This document shows, piece by piece, positions 17,484 through 26,800 of a stretch of DNA of 64,000 nt. The stretch lies in NCBI GenBank assembly GCA_029245025.1, contig JAQWQC010000034.1:1-64000 (forward strand), in the 5' to 3' direction. Under the pieces are notes generated by a model. That model was not told the origin of the DNA and made no database searches. It worked only from the letters and a program-made list of their open reading frames with translations. The stretch comes from Rhodospirillaceae bacterium (lineage in GTDB: Bacteria > Pseudomonadota > Alphaproteobacteria > Rhodospirillales > Rhodospirillaceae). The position numbers and the translations under genes are program-made. The first letter of the stretch is position 1. Each line of letters starts with the position of its first letter.

Positions 17484-20123
17484 GTGCGACCAAACTTATA
17501 CAAGGCAAATGTGGACCCATTGATGACCCTCAGGTCTCGCCCTTTTTTCTCTATGCTTTTGGCGCTCTTATGGGTGGCGCTAGGCGTGCAAGCGCAGCAG
17601 CCGATCGAAGAGATTCGTGTGACGGGCTCCTATCTCAAGCGTGAGGCTTTGAGTAGTGGTTCGCCGCTGACCGTAATCACTGCTGATGATCTGGGGCTAT
17701 TTGGCCTGACGAATGTTGCTGACGTTATTGGCTACCTGCCCATTAACACCGGGTCAGAATTTAATGCGGATGTGTTTACGCAAAACCTTTCAGCAGGGAC
17801 GTCGAATTTTAATCTCCGAGGGCTGGGCCTGAACTCAACGTTGGTGTTGCTCAATGGTCGAAGACAAACTGTTTCTGGTGGTGTCGCGGATGACGGGTCG
17901 ACGTTCGTCGATTTGAATGCCCTGGTGCCTCTCAACATAGTTGGTCGGGTGGAGATTCTTAAAGATGGTGCGGCGGCACTCTACGGTACTGACGCTGTCG
18001 CTGGTGTGGTTAACGTGTTGACCCGCACGGATGTCGACGGTTTTGAGCTTGAAGGTGAGTTCGGTTCAACAACGCGGTCTTCTCAGCATGATCTGACACT
18101 GCGCGGCTTGTACGGCGTACAATCAGATAGACTCAACTTTACTTTAGCTGCGGGTCATCTTAGTCGGTCTTGGTTGCCGTCCGTGGATCGAGAGTTCACC
18201 CAAGGACAAGGCTTCTCCGGATTTGGTCAGCCTGGCGCTTTTATTTTGTTGGCACCTTCTCCAAGCTTTCCTGATTTACCATCTGGCCTAGCCGACCCCC
18301 AAAGCGTGGTCGACCCTGATTGTGGTCCCGCTGGCGGTGTCCCAAACGAGACGGAGTCAGGGTCAGGTCTCGGCACCTGTACGTTCGATTTCTCACCCTA
18401 TTATCACATTGTTCCGCGGGAACGCCGGTGGCTGTCTTTCGCATCGGCTGCGCTTGATATGGATGACGTGGAAGTTTTCGCAGAGGCGGGATACGCCCAC
18501 ACGGACGTCCTCAGGGGCACTTCACCCTCCTTTCCCATACTTAATTTGGCAACCGTGCCTGCCAGCAACCCGGGTAATATATTTAATGTCCCGGCATTGT
18601 TTCTGGGGCGTCCCTTAGGCGCCGGCGCACCCGTTAATTTGGTAACTCACTCATCTGAAACGTGGCGCGCTGTGGGCGGAGCGCGCGGCCAGTTCAGCGA
18701 TCGCTGGGATTGGGATCTGGCTACTAGCTACAGTGCCAACCGTCATGTCGTACAGATCAACAATGCGCTGGCGGATCGCTTTGACGCCGCCTTGAACGGA
18801 TTTGGTGGCCCCACCAACAATCAATTCTTCAACCCCTTTGGCTCGGCGACGTTATCGCAGCCCGGTGACGCAAGGTTCAATGACCCGGCGGTAATCGATG
18901 ATTTTCTGTCGACCGCGACTTACGACTATAAAACGTCTTTGTTTTCAGTGGATGGTCTTGTATTTGGTTCTCTTGTCGAGACGCCGCGCGGACCCATCTC
19001 CATTGCCTTTGGCGCTCAACTTCGCCGGGAATCAATCACCGGTGACTTGGATGATCAATTCAATGCGGAGAATTATCTTTTTCTCATCGGAGGACCCGAT
19101 TTCTCCGGTCATCGCACCGTTGTTGCGGGGTTCAGTGAATTCAACATACCCCTAACGAATTCTTTGGGTGCCCAGCTAGCCCTGCGTCACGAGGCTTATC
19201 AAGATGGTCCGGACTCGACTGATCCGAAGGTTGCACTTCTCTGGCAGCCCAGTGATCAAGTTTCGGTTCGCGCATCCTTTGGAACGGCTTTCAGGGCGCC
19301 AAGCGTGTTCCAACGTTTTTCGTCTCAGACGGTACTGCGGAATATTTCTGACCCGGTGACCAACTCATTGGTCTTTCGAGGCGTACGCACGGTTGGAACA
19401 GAAAACTTAGTCCCTGAGCGGGCGGATGCCTTTAATGCGGGCGGCACGTTCAGGTCCCATGTGGGTTTGACGTTGAGCGCCGACTATTGGCGGTTCGATT
19501 ACACCAACATCATTGTGAAAGAGAGCGCCCAGGCGATCATCGACGCCAATCCCTTTGATCCTCGTGTGATTCGCGAGGCGGGGCAGGTGCTGCGGGTCGA
19601 CACCAACTACGTTAATGCTCCAGCCGTGCAGACGGATGGATTTGATTTTACGGCCGCTTATGACTTCGAAGGTGCGGCGGGTGATGTCTGGGGGTTGTCT
19701 ATAGACGTCACGCACATCAACAAATATCTCATTCAAGAAACGCCGAATGGTCCTAAACGCGACGTCTCAGGCAGTCGCAACTTCCGGACGTTTGCACGGT
19801 CATTACCGAAGTGGCGGTCGACCCTTGGCGCAGTCTGGGAAAGAGGCCAGATCGGGGCAGCAACATATATAAAGACCGTGTCTGGTTACTTTAACGATCA
19901 AAACAACACCCCCATCGACAATCACGTAACCGTCGATGCTCAGGTCAGTTTTAAATTCGCTGAGCCGACCTTGCCAGGTAAGGCGGGTCAGACTGTTGTT
20001 TTTGGAGTTACCAACCTATTCGACAATGATCCCCCACCCGTTGCAACAAACGTCGGATACGATTCTAAAGTCCATGACCCCCGTGGTCGGGTGGTTTACC
20101 TCCGCCTTTCGTCAACCTTTTGA
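17484..20123 (+). CDS. TonB-dependent outer-membrane receptor
   Basis: A TonB-dependent receptor of up to 879 residues. After a signal peptide (~19-38, ending GVQAQ), the TonB box-like EEIRVTG at ~42-48 is followed by the plug domain (~50-180) with NLRGLGLNSTLVLLNGRR and RVEILKDGAAALYGTDAVAGVVN, then a 22-strand barrel ending VYLRLSSTF with the terminal phenylalanine expected for outer-membrane assembly. It starts with GTG at 17484; an ATG at 17523 gives a neater signal peptide and is equally possible. It diverges from the family 5 binding protein gene. Substrate unknown (siderophore, vitamin or oligosaccharide). Confidence 0.9.
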   Translation: MRPNLYKANVDPLMTLRSRPFFSMLLALLWVALGVQAQQPIEEIRVTGSYLKREALSSGSPLTVITADDLGLFGLTNVADVIGYLPINTGSEFNADVFTQNLSAGTSNFNLRGLGLNSTLVLLNGRRQTVSGGVADDGSTFVDLNALVPLNIVGRVEILKDGAAALYGTDAVAGVVNVLTRTDVDGFELEGEFGSTTRSSQHDLTLRGLYGVQSDRLNFTLAAGHLSRSWLPSVDREFTQGQGFSGFGQPGAFILLAPSPSFPDLPSGLADPQSVVDPDCGPAGGVPNETESGSGLGTCTFDFSPYYHIVPRERRWLSFASAALDMDDVEVFAEAGYAHTDVLRGTSPSFPILNLATVPASNPGNIFNVPALFLGRPLGAGAPVNLVTHSSETWRAVGGARGQFSDRWDWDLATSYSANRHVVQINNALADRFDAALNGFGGPTNNQFFNPFGSATLSQPGDARFNDPAVIDDFLSTATYDYKTSLFSVDGLVFGSLVETPRGPISIAFGAQLRRESITGDLDDQFNAENYLFLIGGPDFSGHRTVVAGFSEFNIPLTNSLGAQLALRHEAYQDGPDSTDPKVALLWQPSDQVSVRASFGTAFRAPSVFQRFSSQTVLRNISDPVTNSLVFRGVRTVGTENLVPERADAFNAGGTFRSHVGLTLSADYWRFDYTNIIVKESAQAIIDANPFDPRVIREAGQVLRVDTNYVNAPAVQTDGFDFTAAYDFEGAAGDVWGLSIDVTHINKYLIQETPNGPKRDVSGSRNFRTFARSLPKWRSTLGAVWERGQIGAATYIKTVSGYFNDQNNTPIDNHVTVDAQVSFKFAEPTLPGKAGQTVVFGVTNLFDNDPPPVATNVGYDSKVHDPRGRVVYLRLSSTF

Positions 20124-20306
20124 CTTATTGGCAAAGGCGTCTCGAGCGGCGACCGCATGGACCGATAAGTCGTTTTGCAGAGACTGAGCAATCTCGGACA
20201 ATGCGAGGATTATGTCCTGATCGAGGGCGTTCAAGCTACCACCTCGATCAAACCGGACCCGGGCAAGGGCACCATCGCGCTCAATAGTCACACTGTTTGT
20301 TGTCAT
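20112..20306 (-). pseudogene. Truncated enoyl-CoA hydratase/isomerase (N-terminal stub)
   Basis: Reading the minus strand, a strong AAGGGAG ribosome site precedes an ATG at 20306 and 45-50 residues that fit the first beta-alpha unit of crotonase-fold enzymes (VTIERDGALARVRFDRGGSLNALDQDIILAL). Full proteins have ~260 residues; here the reading frame runs into the end of the TonB receptor gene and stops after 64. The oxyanion-hole and catalytic regions are absent. It is most likely the remnant of a deletion that joined this gene to the receptor's 3' end. Confidence 0.6.
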
Positions 20307-20541
20307 GATATCTCCCTTTAGTGCCATTCATTGGTTTAAGTTTGCCGCCTTATAAGGGGTTGTATGGCCCCAGTGTGCGAAACTGTGCTAGCTCAAGCTC
20401 TATCACGCCCGTATTATTACTGAGGCTGGGCGGTCCAAGGGTTCGATGAAATATTCCCAATTCCATTGGTAAGAGAAGACATTCAACTAAAGGCGTAATA
20501 AACAAGTTCACCAGATCGCAGGTCGGCACAGAGGGTACAAA
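20124..20541. other. Intergenic region between the TonB receptor and leuC
   Basis: Apart from the enoyl-CoA hydratase stub at its left end, about 210 bases (20330-20541) carry no convincing gene. This stretch must hold the promoters for the stub (minus) and leuC (plus). I see no T-box, leader peptide with leucine codons, or terminator hairpin before leuC. Confidence 0.4.
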
Positions 20542-21945
20542 ATGGCGAAGACGCTTTACGATAAAATTTGGGATTCCCACGTTGTTGAGGAAACCGAAAC
20601 GGGCGAGTGCCTCATCTACATTGACCGGCACTTGGTGCAAGAGGTGTCCAGCCCTCAGGCCTTTCAGGGGTTGCGGGATGCGGGCCGAAAAGTTCATCGC
20701 CCGACGGCATCTCTGGCAATGCCCGATCACGCTATGCCGACGACGCCAGACAGGCTGCACAAGATCGATGATCCGGAAGCGCGGGCTCAACTCGCTGCTT
20801 TGATTGAGTACACCAATGAATTTGAGGTGCCTTATATCGAGCTTGCCGACCGGCGTCAGGGCATCGTGCATATTGTCGGGCCGGAGCAAGGCTTTACTCT
20901 GCCGGGAACGACACTTGTCTGTGGTGATTCCCACACCTCTACGCACGGCGCTTTGGGCGCACTGGCGTTCGGTATTGGGACATCAGAAATTGAACATGTT
21001 CTCGCGACCCAATGCCACATCATGCGTAAGTCAAAAACACTGCGCGTCACGATCGACGGCGCTCTTCCTTTGGGAGTAACGGCAAAAGATATGGCGCTTG
21101 CGGTTATTGCCGAGTTGGGCACCGCTGGTGGCACCGGTCATGCCATCGAGTACGCTGGCGAAGCAATTCGTTCGCTGTCGATGGAAGGGCGAATGACATT
21201 GTGTAATCTGACCATAGAGGCTGGCGCGCGCAGCGGTATGGTTTCGCCTGACGACATCACTTTTGCGTATATTAAAGGTCGTCCTTACGCTCCGTCCGGT
21301 GACGATTGGGAGCGGGCTGTTGGTTATTGGCGGTCGCTCGCCACCGATCCAGACGCAGTTTTTGAACAGGAGGTCGTGGTTAAAGGCGAGGACATTGCGC
21401 CGCGTGTGACGTGGGGGACCAGCCCTGAAGACTCCGTACCGATTACCGCCACGATACCGAAACCCGAAGACTTCGCTGATCCTGATAAACGTAAGGCCGT
21501 TGAGCGGTCGTTGGAGTACATGGGCCTGACCCCAGGCGTTGCTCTGCAAGACTTACAAATTGATCGCGTTTTTATTGGGTCATGCACCAATGGTCGCATT
21601 GAAGATATGCGGGCGGCAGCGGCGATCGCCAAAGGCCGCAAGGTTGCCGATGGTGTTGGTGCCATGGTTGTGCCGGGGTCTGGTTTGGTGAAACAACAAG
21701 CTGAAGAAGAAGGCTTGGATGTGATTTTACGCGACGCCGGGTTTGAGTGGCGTGAGCCGGGGTGCTCCATGTGTGTGGGCATCAATCCAGACCGCATTGA
21801 TGCGGGACAGCGGTGTGCCTCCACATCCAACCGCAATTTTGAGGGGCGCCAGGGACGTGGCGGGCGCACCCATCTTGTTAGTCCCGGTATGGCAGCCGCA
21901 GCAGCTGTGACCGGGCATTTGGCTGACGTTCGCGATTTGAACTAA
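20542..21945 (+). CDS. leuC: 3-isopropylmalate dehydratase large subunit
   Basis: A 467-residue aconitase-superfamily protein of the LeuC branch: it isomerises 2-isopropylmalate to 3-isopropylmalate in leucine synthesis, with LeuD as small subunit. The 4Fe-4S ligands are Cys348 (IGSCTNGR), Cys408 and Cys411 (EPGCSMCVG). [26 protein letters not shown] at ~124-149 is the other family signature. Length is standard. No leuD, leuB or leuA is nearby, so this is an orphan copy; it could pair with a distant LeuD or act on a related hydroxydicarboxylate such as citramalate-derived acids. The start has a weak GAGGG signal upstream. Confidence 0.88.
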   Translation: MAKTLYDKIWDSHVVEETETGECLIYIDRHLVQEVSSPQAFQGLRDAGRKVHRPTASLAMPDHAMPTTPDRLHKIDDPEARAQLAALIEYTNEFEVPYIELADRRQGIVHIVGPEQGFTLPGTTLVCGDSHTSTHGALGALAFGIGTSEIEHVLATQCHIMRKSKTLRVTIDGALPLGVTAKDMALAVIAELGTAGGTGHAIEYAGEAIRSLSMEGRMTLCNLTIEAGARSGMVSPDDITFAYIKGRPYAPSGDDWERAVGYWRSLATDPDAVFEQEVVVKGEDIAPRVTWGTSPEDSVPITATIPKPEDFADPDKRKAVERSLEYMGLTPGVALQDLQIDRVFIGSCTNGRIEDMRAAAAIAKGRKVADGVGAMVVPGSGLVKQQAEEEGLDVILRDAGFEWREPGCSMCVGINPDRIDAGQRCASTSNRNFEGRQGRGGRTHLVSPGMAAAAAVTGHLADVRDLN

Positions 21946-22378
21946 AGTAGCTTGTTTAGAGTTAGTTTTCGGCTGATTTCTTCAGGCTTGTTAACCATAA
22001 ATTGAACCTTTTTGGAGAGTATTTCCCAGCGCTGGGGATGGGCATTTTTGACTTTAGTTGGGCTAAAATAGGGGAATACGCCATACAGACCACGATCCGG
22101 GCCTCCACTCTTTTTGTTCTCATGGGAGCTGTCGTCGCTTTCGGTCAAGTTTCGGCCGCCAGCCTCTAAGGCATATAGCGTTCTTTGACCCATTTCATAC
22201 GGGGAGTCCCGGCGATTTCAGCCCTGAAAAGGGCCCCTTAGTGGCCTCACTTTTTGTCAAAGTGTGCTAGAAGCCAGCGTCTTGTGTTCGCGCGAAGTTG
22301 CAGGCTTGTGGCAGAACTGTTGAACCATGCTGAAACAGGGCTAACGAATAGGACCGCTGACCGCTATAAAAGAACGTC
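21946..22378. other. Intergenic region with a small open frame and a GAAA-loop hairpin
   Basis: An 83-codon minus-strand frame (22193 to 21942) starts with ATG but has no good ribosome site and no recognisable family; I give it about one chance in five of being a gene. A five-base-pair hairpin GCCCT-GAAA-AGGGC lies at 22221-22234, followed 16 bases later by TTTTT, too far for a normal terminator. The rest presumably holds the promoter of the following aldolase gene. Confidence 0.3.
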
Positions 22379-23278
22379 ATGATTAAGCTGGGGCAAAATT
22401 TTTTGCGTGGGGCGTATACGCCGCTCATCACACCGTTCAACGGCTGGGAGGTTGATTACGATGCGTATGCCCGATTTGTCGATTGGCAAATCCGCAATGG
22501 TACCCAAGGTCTGGTTGTTGGTGGGACGTCTGGTGAACCACTATCCTTGACGATTACAGAGCGGCAAAATTTATTGCGCATTGCGATCAGTTCAGCGCGG
22601 CGCCGTGTCCCCGTGGTTGCCCAAACGGGCGGAGCATCTTTGGCAGATACATGGGCGTTGACTGAGCATGCTGAGCAAGTGGGCGCCGATGCCGTCATGT
22701 TGATGGCGCCGCCATTCGTTAGGCCACCCCAACGCGGCCTCAAATCTTTCTTAGCTTATGTATCTCGCGCCACCACAAAGCCGATCTTGCTTTATCAAAT
22801 TCCCAGCAGGACAGGGTCGACTATTGAAATCGATACGCTGGAAGACTTGTCTACAGACGTCCCGGCAATTGTTGGGCTTAAACAATCGTCGGAAGATGAA
22901 GAGTTTGATGGTGAAGTTATGTCCCGTCTGGGCAGCGAGTTTCGACTCTTTATGGGGCTGCCGAAGCTTAAATTGGAACGCATATCTGAAGGGGCTAGCG
23001 GCCTCATTGTTGCGTTGGCAAATATCGTGCCTGGTAAAATTGCTCAGATCTGCTCGCTTGCTGAAGGCCGCGAACTCACACAAGCAATCTCTATGCGATT
23101 GGAGCTACAGGAGCTAAATGATGTCGCGTTCCAAGATATCAGCCCCATTGGTGTGAAGTACATGGCCTGGAAGATGGGGCTTATTAAGTCTTGTGAATGT
23201 CGCCTGCCTCTCGTTCCGCCTGGACCGGAACATATCGAAGCCATGGACGATGCCTTAAGGTCCGCCGGGCTTCTCTGA
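22379..23278 (+). CDS. Dihydrodipicolinate synthase-family aldolase
   Basis: A 299-residue (beta/alpha)8 aldolase of the DapA/NAL superfamily, forming a Schiff base with pyruvate or a related 2-oxo acid. The pyruvate-binding GGTSGE is at 48-53, catalytic Tyr139 is in LLYQIPSRTG and Schiff-base Lys168 in VGLKQS. True DapA usually has GTTGE and a lysine-feedback site; the differing C-terminus and neighbours (dienelactone hydrolase, TauE permease) suggest a catabolic aldolase/dehydratase rather than lysine synthesis. Start ATG at 22379; no strong ribosome site. Confidence 0.85.
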   Translation: MIKLGQNFLRGAYTPLITPFNGWEVDYDAYARFVDWQIRNGTQGLVVGGTSGEPLSLTITERQNLLRIAISSARRRVPVVAQTGGASLADTWALTEHAEQVGADAVMLMAPPFVRPPQRGLKSFLAYVSRATTKPILLYQIPSRTGSTIEIDTLEDLSTDVPAIVGLKQSSEDEEFDGEVMSRLGSEFRLFMGLPKLKLERISEGASGLIVALANIVPGKIAQICSLAEGRELTQAISMRLELQELNDVAFQDISPIGVKYMAWKMGLIKSCECRLPLVPPGPEHIEAMDDALRSAGLL

Positions 23279-23397
23279 CCGGACAGTCTCGTGACTTGAG
23301 GTGGTCACTCCTATAAATATGAAATTGCCTAAGCGCCGGGATTAAAATTTCGCATCGGTGCGGGCGCGATATTTTTGAAAGTGGGAGCGGCGCTGAT

Positions 23398-24060
23398 ATG
23401 GGAACAACACTGACGCTAACGGCTGATGATGGCCATTCATTCGAAGCTTATCTTGCTGCGCCGGATGGAGAATCAAAAGGTGGCCTGGTCGTGATCCAGG
23501 AGATCTTTGGCGTTAACGATCACATGATCGATGTTACGGATGACTTTGCACGCCAGGGATATACGGCTATCTGCCCCTCATTCTTTGACCGGGCAGAGCG
23601 TGGTGTTGTGTTGCCCTACTCTGACTTTGGCCGCGGCCGCGAGATCGTTGGGGAGTTGGCTGACGAAGCTGTTATCGCGGATATCAACGCAGCTGGAGAC
23701 AAGGTGCGTTCAGCCGGTAAGGTTGGAGTGATCGGCTATTGCTGGGGCGGCGCTATCGCGTTTCTAGGTGCATGTAAGGCGAACGTGGATTGTGGCGTGT
23801 CCTACTATGGTACTCGGCTTATCCAATATAGCCCGGAGATGAAGCCAAAAGTACCAATGCAGTACCACTATGGTAAGGCTGATAAATCTTTCCCTATGGA
23901 CGCGGTTGAAAAGGTGATGGCAGAGCAGCCAGATGGACAGCATTTTGTTTACCAAGATGCCGACCATGGTTTTGGTTGCGATGGTCGTCCACAATACAAT
24001 GCGGGCGCGACGTCGCTTGCCTTGGAGAGGGTGCTAACGTTTTTCAACGAGAATCTTTAG
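23398..24060 (+). CDS. Dienelactone hydrolase family protein
   Basis: A 220-residue alpha/beta hydrolase of the dienelactone hydrolase family, which opens lactones from aromatic ring cleavage and related esters. The nucleophile is Cys115 in GYCWGG; the acid and His are expected in HYGKADKSFP (~160-170) and DADHGFGC (~192-199), the latter typical of this family. The N-terminal VVIQEIFGVNDHM (~31-43) is the usual oxyanion strand. GGGAG lies ahead of the ATG. It is in line between the aldolase and the TauE permease, which may form a small catabolic unit. Confidence 0.9.
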   Translation: MGTTLTLTADDGHSFEAYLAAPDGESKGGLVVIQEIFGVNDHMIDVTDDFARQGYTAICPSFFDRAERGVVLPYSDFGRGREIVGELADEAVIADINAAGDKVRSAGKVGVIGYCWGGAIAFLGACKANVDCGVSYYGTRLIQYSPEMKPKVPMQYHYGKADKSFPMDAVEKVMAEQPDGQHFVYQDADHGFGCDGRPQYNAGATSLALERVLTFFNENL

Positions 24061-24085
24061 CAATAGTCGCGGGACAACATCCGCA

Positions 24086-24835
24086 GTGATTGACTTAGAT
24101 CTCCTATCAATGCTGGTGATTGCAGTAGGTTTTGCGTTGGGCGGTCTCGCGAAGGGCACCTTTGGGCTTGGCATGCCGTTTATCGCGTTACCGGTTTTGG
24201 TCACGGTCATGCCGTACCAGACCGCAGTTGCATTATTCCTGGTTCCCAATTTCACAGCTAATTTTCAACAAGCTCTAAGAAAGGGCATGTGGCAACAGAA
24301 TTTGCGGCGTTACATCTGGCTGATCATACCGATGATCGTTGTAACCCTTTTGACGGTGCAAATTCTGATCAGAATTGACCAAAAGACAGGGCTGCTAGTC
24401 CTTGGGCTCATTTCTCTAACTTTTGTCGCGTCTCAAGTCTTACCAATCCAGCCGGTTGTAGAGGCCGCCCGTGAGAAATGGCTCAATCCATTGGTTGGCG
24501 CGGCAGCCGGCGCATTGTGCGGTCTGTCGGGGCTTTATGGCCCAGTGCTCATCGTGTATCTGTTAGCTCTTCGCATCCCAAAAGATGAATTCGTGTCGGC
24601 CTTGGCGTTGATCTATTTCCTTGGGTCTTTTGCGCTATACGGCAGTCTTGCTGTAGCACAAATTTTGACACTCGATGTTGCGATCGTTAGCGGAATTGGT
24701 GCGATCATCATTGGGCTGATGATATTGATTGGTCAACGCATTCGAGACCAACTCAATGAAGGACAGTATCGCAAACTTGTCCTGGGCCTACTGTTTTTTG
24801 TGGGGTGTGACTTGATGCGTCGCGCTTTGGCCTAG
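24086..24835 (+). CDS. Sulfite exporter TauE/SafE family permease
   Basis: A 249-residue inner-membrane protein with about eight hydrophobic segments. The N-terminal VGFALGGLAKGTFGLGMPFIALPVL (~13-37) and the mid-protein GAAAGALCGLSGLYGPVLIVYLL (~137-159) are the two repeated G-rich signatures of TauE/SafE proteins, which export organosulfonate or sulfite anions. It starts with GTG, 25 bases after the dienelactone hydrolase stop, so they are probably co-transcribed. The cargo could be a C2-C3 sulfonate or an organic acid; not shown. Confidence 0.88.
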   Translation: MIDLDLLSMLVIAVGFALGGLAKGTFGLGMPFIALPVLVTVMPYQTAVALFLVPNFTANFQQALRKGMWQQNLRRYIWLIIPMIVVTLLTVQILIRIDQKTGLLVLGLISLTFVASQVLPIQPVVEAAREKWLNPLVGAAAGALCGLSGLYGPVLIVYLLALRIPKDEFVSALALIYFLGSFALYGSLAVAQILTLDVAIVSGIGAIIIGLMILIGQRIRDQLNEGQYRKLVLGLLFFVGCDLMRRALA

Positions 24836-25013
24836 GCGTAAGCCGGTGTGGCTTTCGTCACGTTGACATAGTGTGTAGCCGTTTAGAATCCAGCCCCGAA
24901 ATAAAGAGCAGCCCACCAATCTAGGTCTTTCACTGTTCGGTCAATAATAGGCTTGGACATTATAAAAAATACCCAGTCGAAGTCGGGAGTGTGCTAGTCC
25001 TGTTTTTGTTTCT

Positions 25014-25712
25014 TTATCGGATGAATCCATCATAGTCGTGAACGATCATGGCCTGTCCAACGGCGGCATAGGCATGAGAGGGCGAAAATTTGATGCTGTA
25101 TTTTTCCACCGCTTCCCTCCAGGCTTGTCTTTCTCCGAGATCAGGGCGGGAGGCATTGCAGTCCCAGTCATCAAAATAGAGCAGAGCTCCTTCCGCTATC
25201 TGGCGCTTGCTGAACAGGCCGTCCAGAACATCTCTGGTTGAGGCGTACATATCGCAATCAACGTGAACAAAAGCAAAATCTATATTTTCATCCAGCGTGG
25301 GGATGGTGTCTTTAAACCAACCTTCGAAAATATGAATACGCTCATTGGGCAGGTGTTTGGAGCATGCTGCACGGAGTTGGTCTGGGCTGATGCCGAGGCA
25401 TGTGCCTGGGCCCCAGACCCCGCTCGCGACTATCGGAGATCTGATATCTGCATCTTCCGTGGCTTCGGGTAACCCTTCAAAGCTATCGAACAAATAGATA
25501 CTGCGAGATTCCACCCCCATCCGCGGCAATTTCTTCTCATATGCAGATTCGGCAGCTGCGACGGCTGACGCTATGGCTTCAGCGGTACGGCCCGTCATGG
25601 TGCCAAACTCCGCCACATGGCCTGTGATGCCCCTCAGGTAAGTTTTGATCACACCCTTAGTAACTTCATTTAGGACTTCTTGGATGTGCCAATTAGCGTT
25701 GAAGTTGCCCAT
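25014..25712 (-). CDS. TylF/macrocin O-methyltransferase-like protein
   Basis: A 232-residue class I SAM-dependent methyltransferase of the TylF type. VAEFGTMTGRTAEAIA (~31-46) is the SAM-binding strand, SIYLFDSFEGLPEA (~68-81) the acidic second strand, and DFAFVHVDCDMYASTRDVLDGL (~145-166) plus LLYFDDWDC the metal/catalytic region typical of sugar O-methyltransferases. I chose the ATG at 25712 because AAAGGAA lies seven bases upstream; a longer frame reaches 25793 without such a signal. Likely methylates a sugar or polysaccharide residue, in keeping with the nearby DegT aminotransferase. Confidence 0.85.
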   Translation of the reverse strand: MGNFNANWHIQEVLNEVTKGVIKTYLRGITGHVAEFGTMTGRTAEAIASAVAAAESAYEKKLPRMGVESRSIYLFDSFEGLPEATEDADIRSPIVASGVWGPGTCLGISPDQLRAACSKHLPNERIHIFEGWFKDTIPTLDENIDFAFVHVDCDMYASTRDVLDGLFSKRQIAEGALLYFDDWDCNASRPDLGERQAWREAVEKYSIKFSPSHAYAAVGQAMIVHDYDGFIR

Positions 25713-25793
25713 TCTGTTCCTTTTAGGAGGTGTGCGCCGCTGCGAAGCAAAAGGCTGATTGACGAGTTTTCCGATCGTGGGTGTTTGTAGCAA

Positions 25794-26327
25794 GTAATCT
25801 TAAATATAGACAAGGTGAGCGGCGGCAAGCCGGACTGTCAGGAATATAGGGCTTTCTGATTTTCGTTACCCTATCAGGAGTTGAGCAATTTGCTATGTAT
25901 AGAGGGCGATGCCTGGTCCTACTAGGTTCGGTGAGTGGTGTCTTTGCTGGGGGCAAATCTCTTCTAAAGTATAACGAGGGGATAATTTCGGGGTTTCGAC
26001 CTACGCATGTTTAGTTTTTCCATACCGTTTGGCAGGCTCACGGCATTTGTCGTGGGTTTGTTGTCAAGCTCTTGCTGACTGTACGCGGAATGCTAGGCGC
26101 GCGAAATGGCATGCTGGGTTGTATCGCGACCAACTATGCTGAGCAGTGGACGCAAACCTTGGCGTTCCGTGTCCAAGACCCGCGCTAAACAAATGTTCCC
26201 CTTTCTTTCTGACGTAACGAAACAGAGGTGCAATCACGTAATTGAACGAGGGCTAATAGCCCTCTACAGGCTTTACAAGCTTGATGGTTCGCTAGCGTAC
26301 TCATCTAAGTCAGTTAACAATTGAAAA
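25794..26327. other. AT-richer stretch without a recognisable gene
   Basis: About 530 bases with only short frames, such as a 72-codon plus-strand frame at 26106-26324 without ribosome site or known family. Base composition is slightly more AT-rich than around it. It lies between the methyltransferase start and a decayed receiver-domain gene, so it is probably worn-out coding sequence. Confidence 0.45.
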
Positions 26328-26764
26328 GTGTTACCTGAATTTGACCTCCGTCTTTTGATTGATAATGGCGAACCTCAATTTAGTGTGAACACTCTTTAGT
26401 ACGGCGGGCGCTTAAAAAGCTCACCAGCGCCCAAGAGGCTCAGAATATTCTGACAGACTCTAATGTCTCTATTGATTGTGTTATTTCTGACCACGACAGG
26501 CAGACCGTCACAGGATTGGAGTTTCTCCAGAAAATTCGAGTAGGCAATAATCTTGGCGTAAACCGAAACCTCCGTTTCGTGATATTAACTGGGGATGGCG
26601 ATAAAGAAGTTGTGAGAGCGGCATTGACCTTTGACGTTGATGCGCACGCAATGAAGTCTATTTTCCAGGGTGGCTTGGTATCATCCATAGAACGCGCTTT
26701 TACCCGCATAAGCATGCTCAAGTCTGGACCGGATTACGGCGCTATAGAGATATCAAAGACGTAA
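26328..26764 (+). pseudogene. Frameshifted CheY-like receiver-domain protein
   Basis: Two frames add up to a single-domain response regulator. The first (from GTG 26328) reads LPEFDLRLLIDNGEPQFSVNTL and stops at 26397-26399; the second continues VRRALKKLTSAQEAQNIL, then DCVISDHDRQTVTGLEFLQKIR, FVILTGDG, and DAHAMKSIFQGGLVSSIERAF up to the stop at 26762. The pattern matches beta1 acidic pair, phosphoacceptor Asp, the Thr of beta4 and the Lys of beta5. The first acidic pair is already damaged (IDNGE instead of the usual VDDE). A frameshift near 26394-26400 and the weak start mark it as inactive. Confidence 0.65.
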
Positions 26765-26800
26765 AACAGAGACGCGGAAAAGAGAAGGTGTTCCGTTGAA

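Noticed and set aside
20350-20946. 198-codon minus-strand frame
   Set aside because: Mostly antisense to leuC; no family likeness.
21942-22193. 83-codon minus-strand frame after leuC
   Set aside because: No ribosome site or recognised family; kept only as a note in the intergenic entry.
22221-22255. GAAA-loop hairpin with T-run as leuC terminator
   Set aside because: Stem is only five base pairs and the T-run is about 16 bases away, 275 bases beyond the stop codon.
26106-26324. 72-codon plus-strand frame in the gene-poor stretch
   Set aside because: No ribosome site and no family; composition like non-coding DNA.
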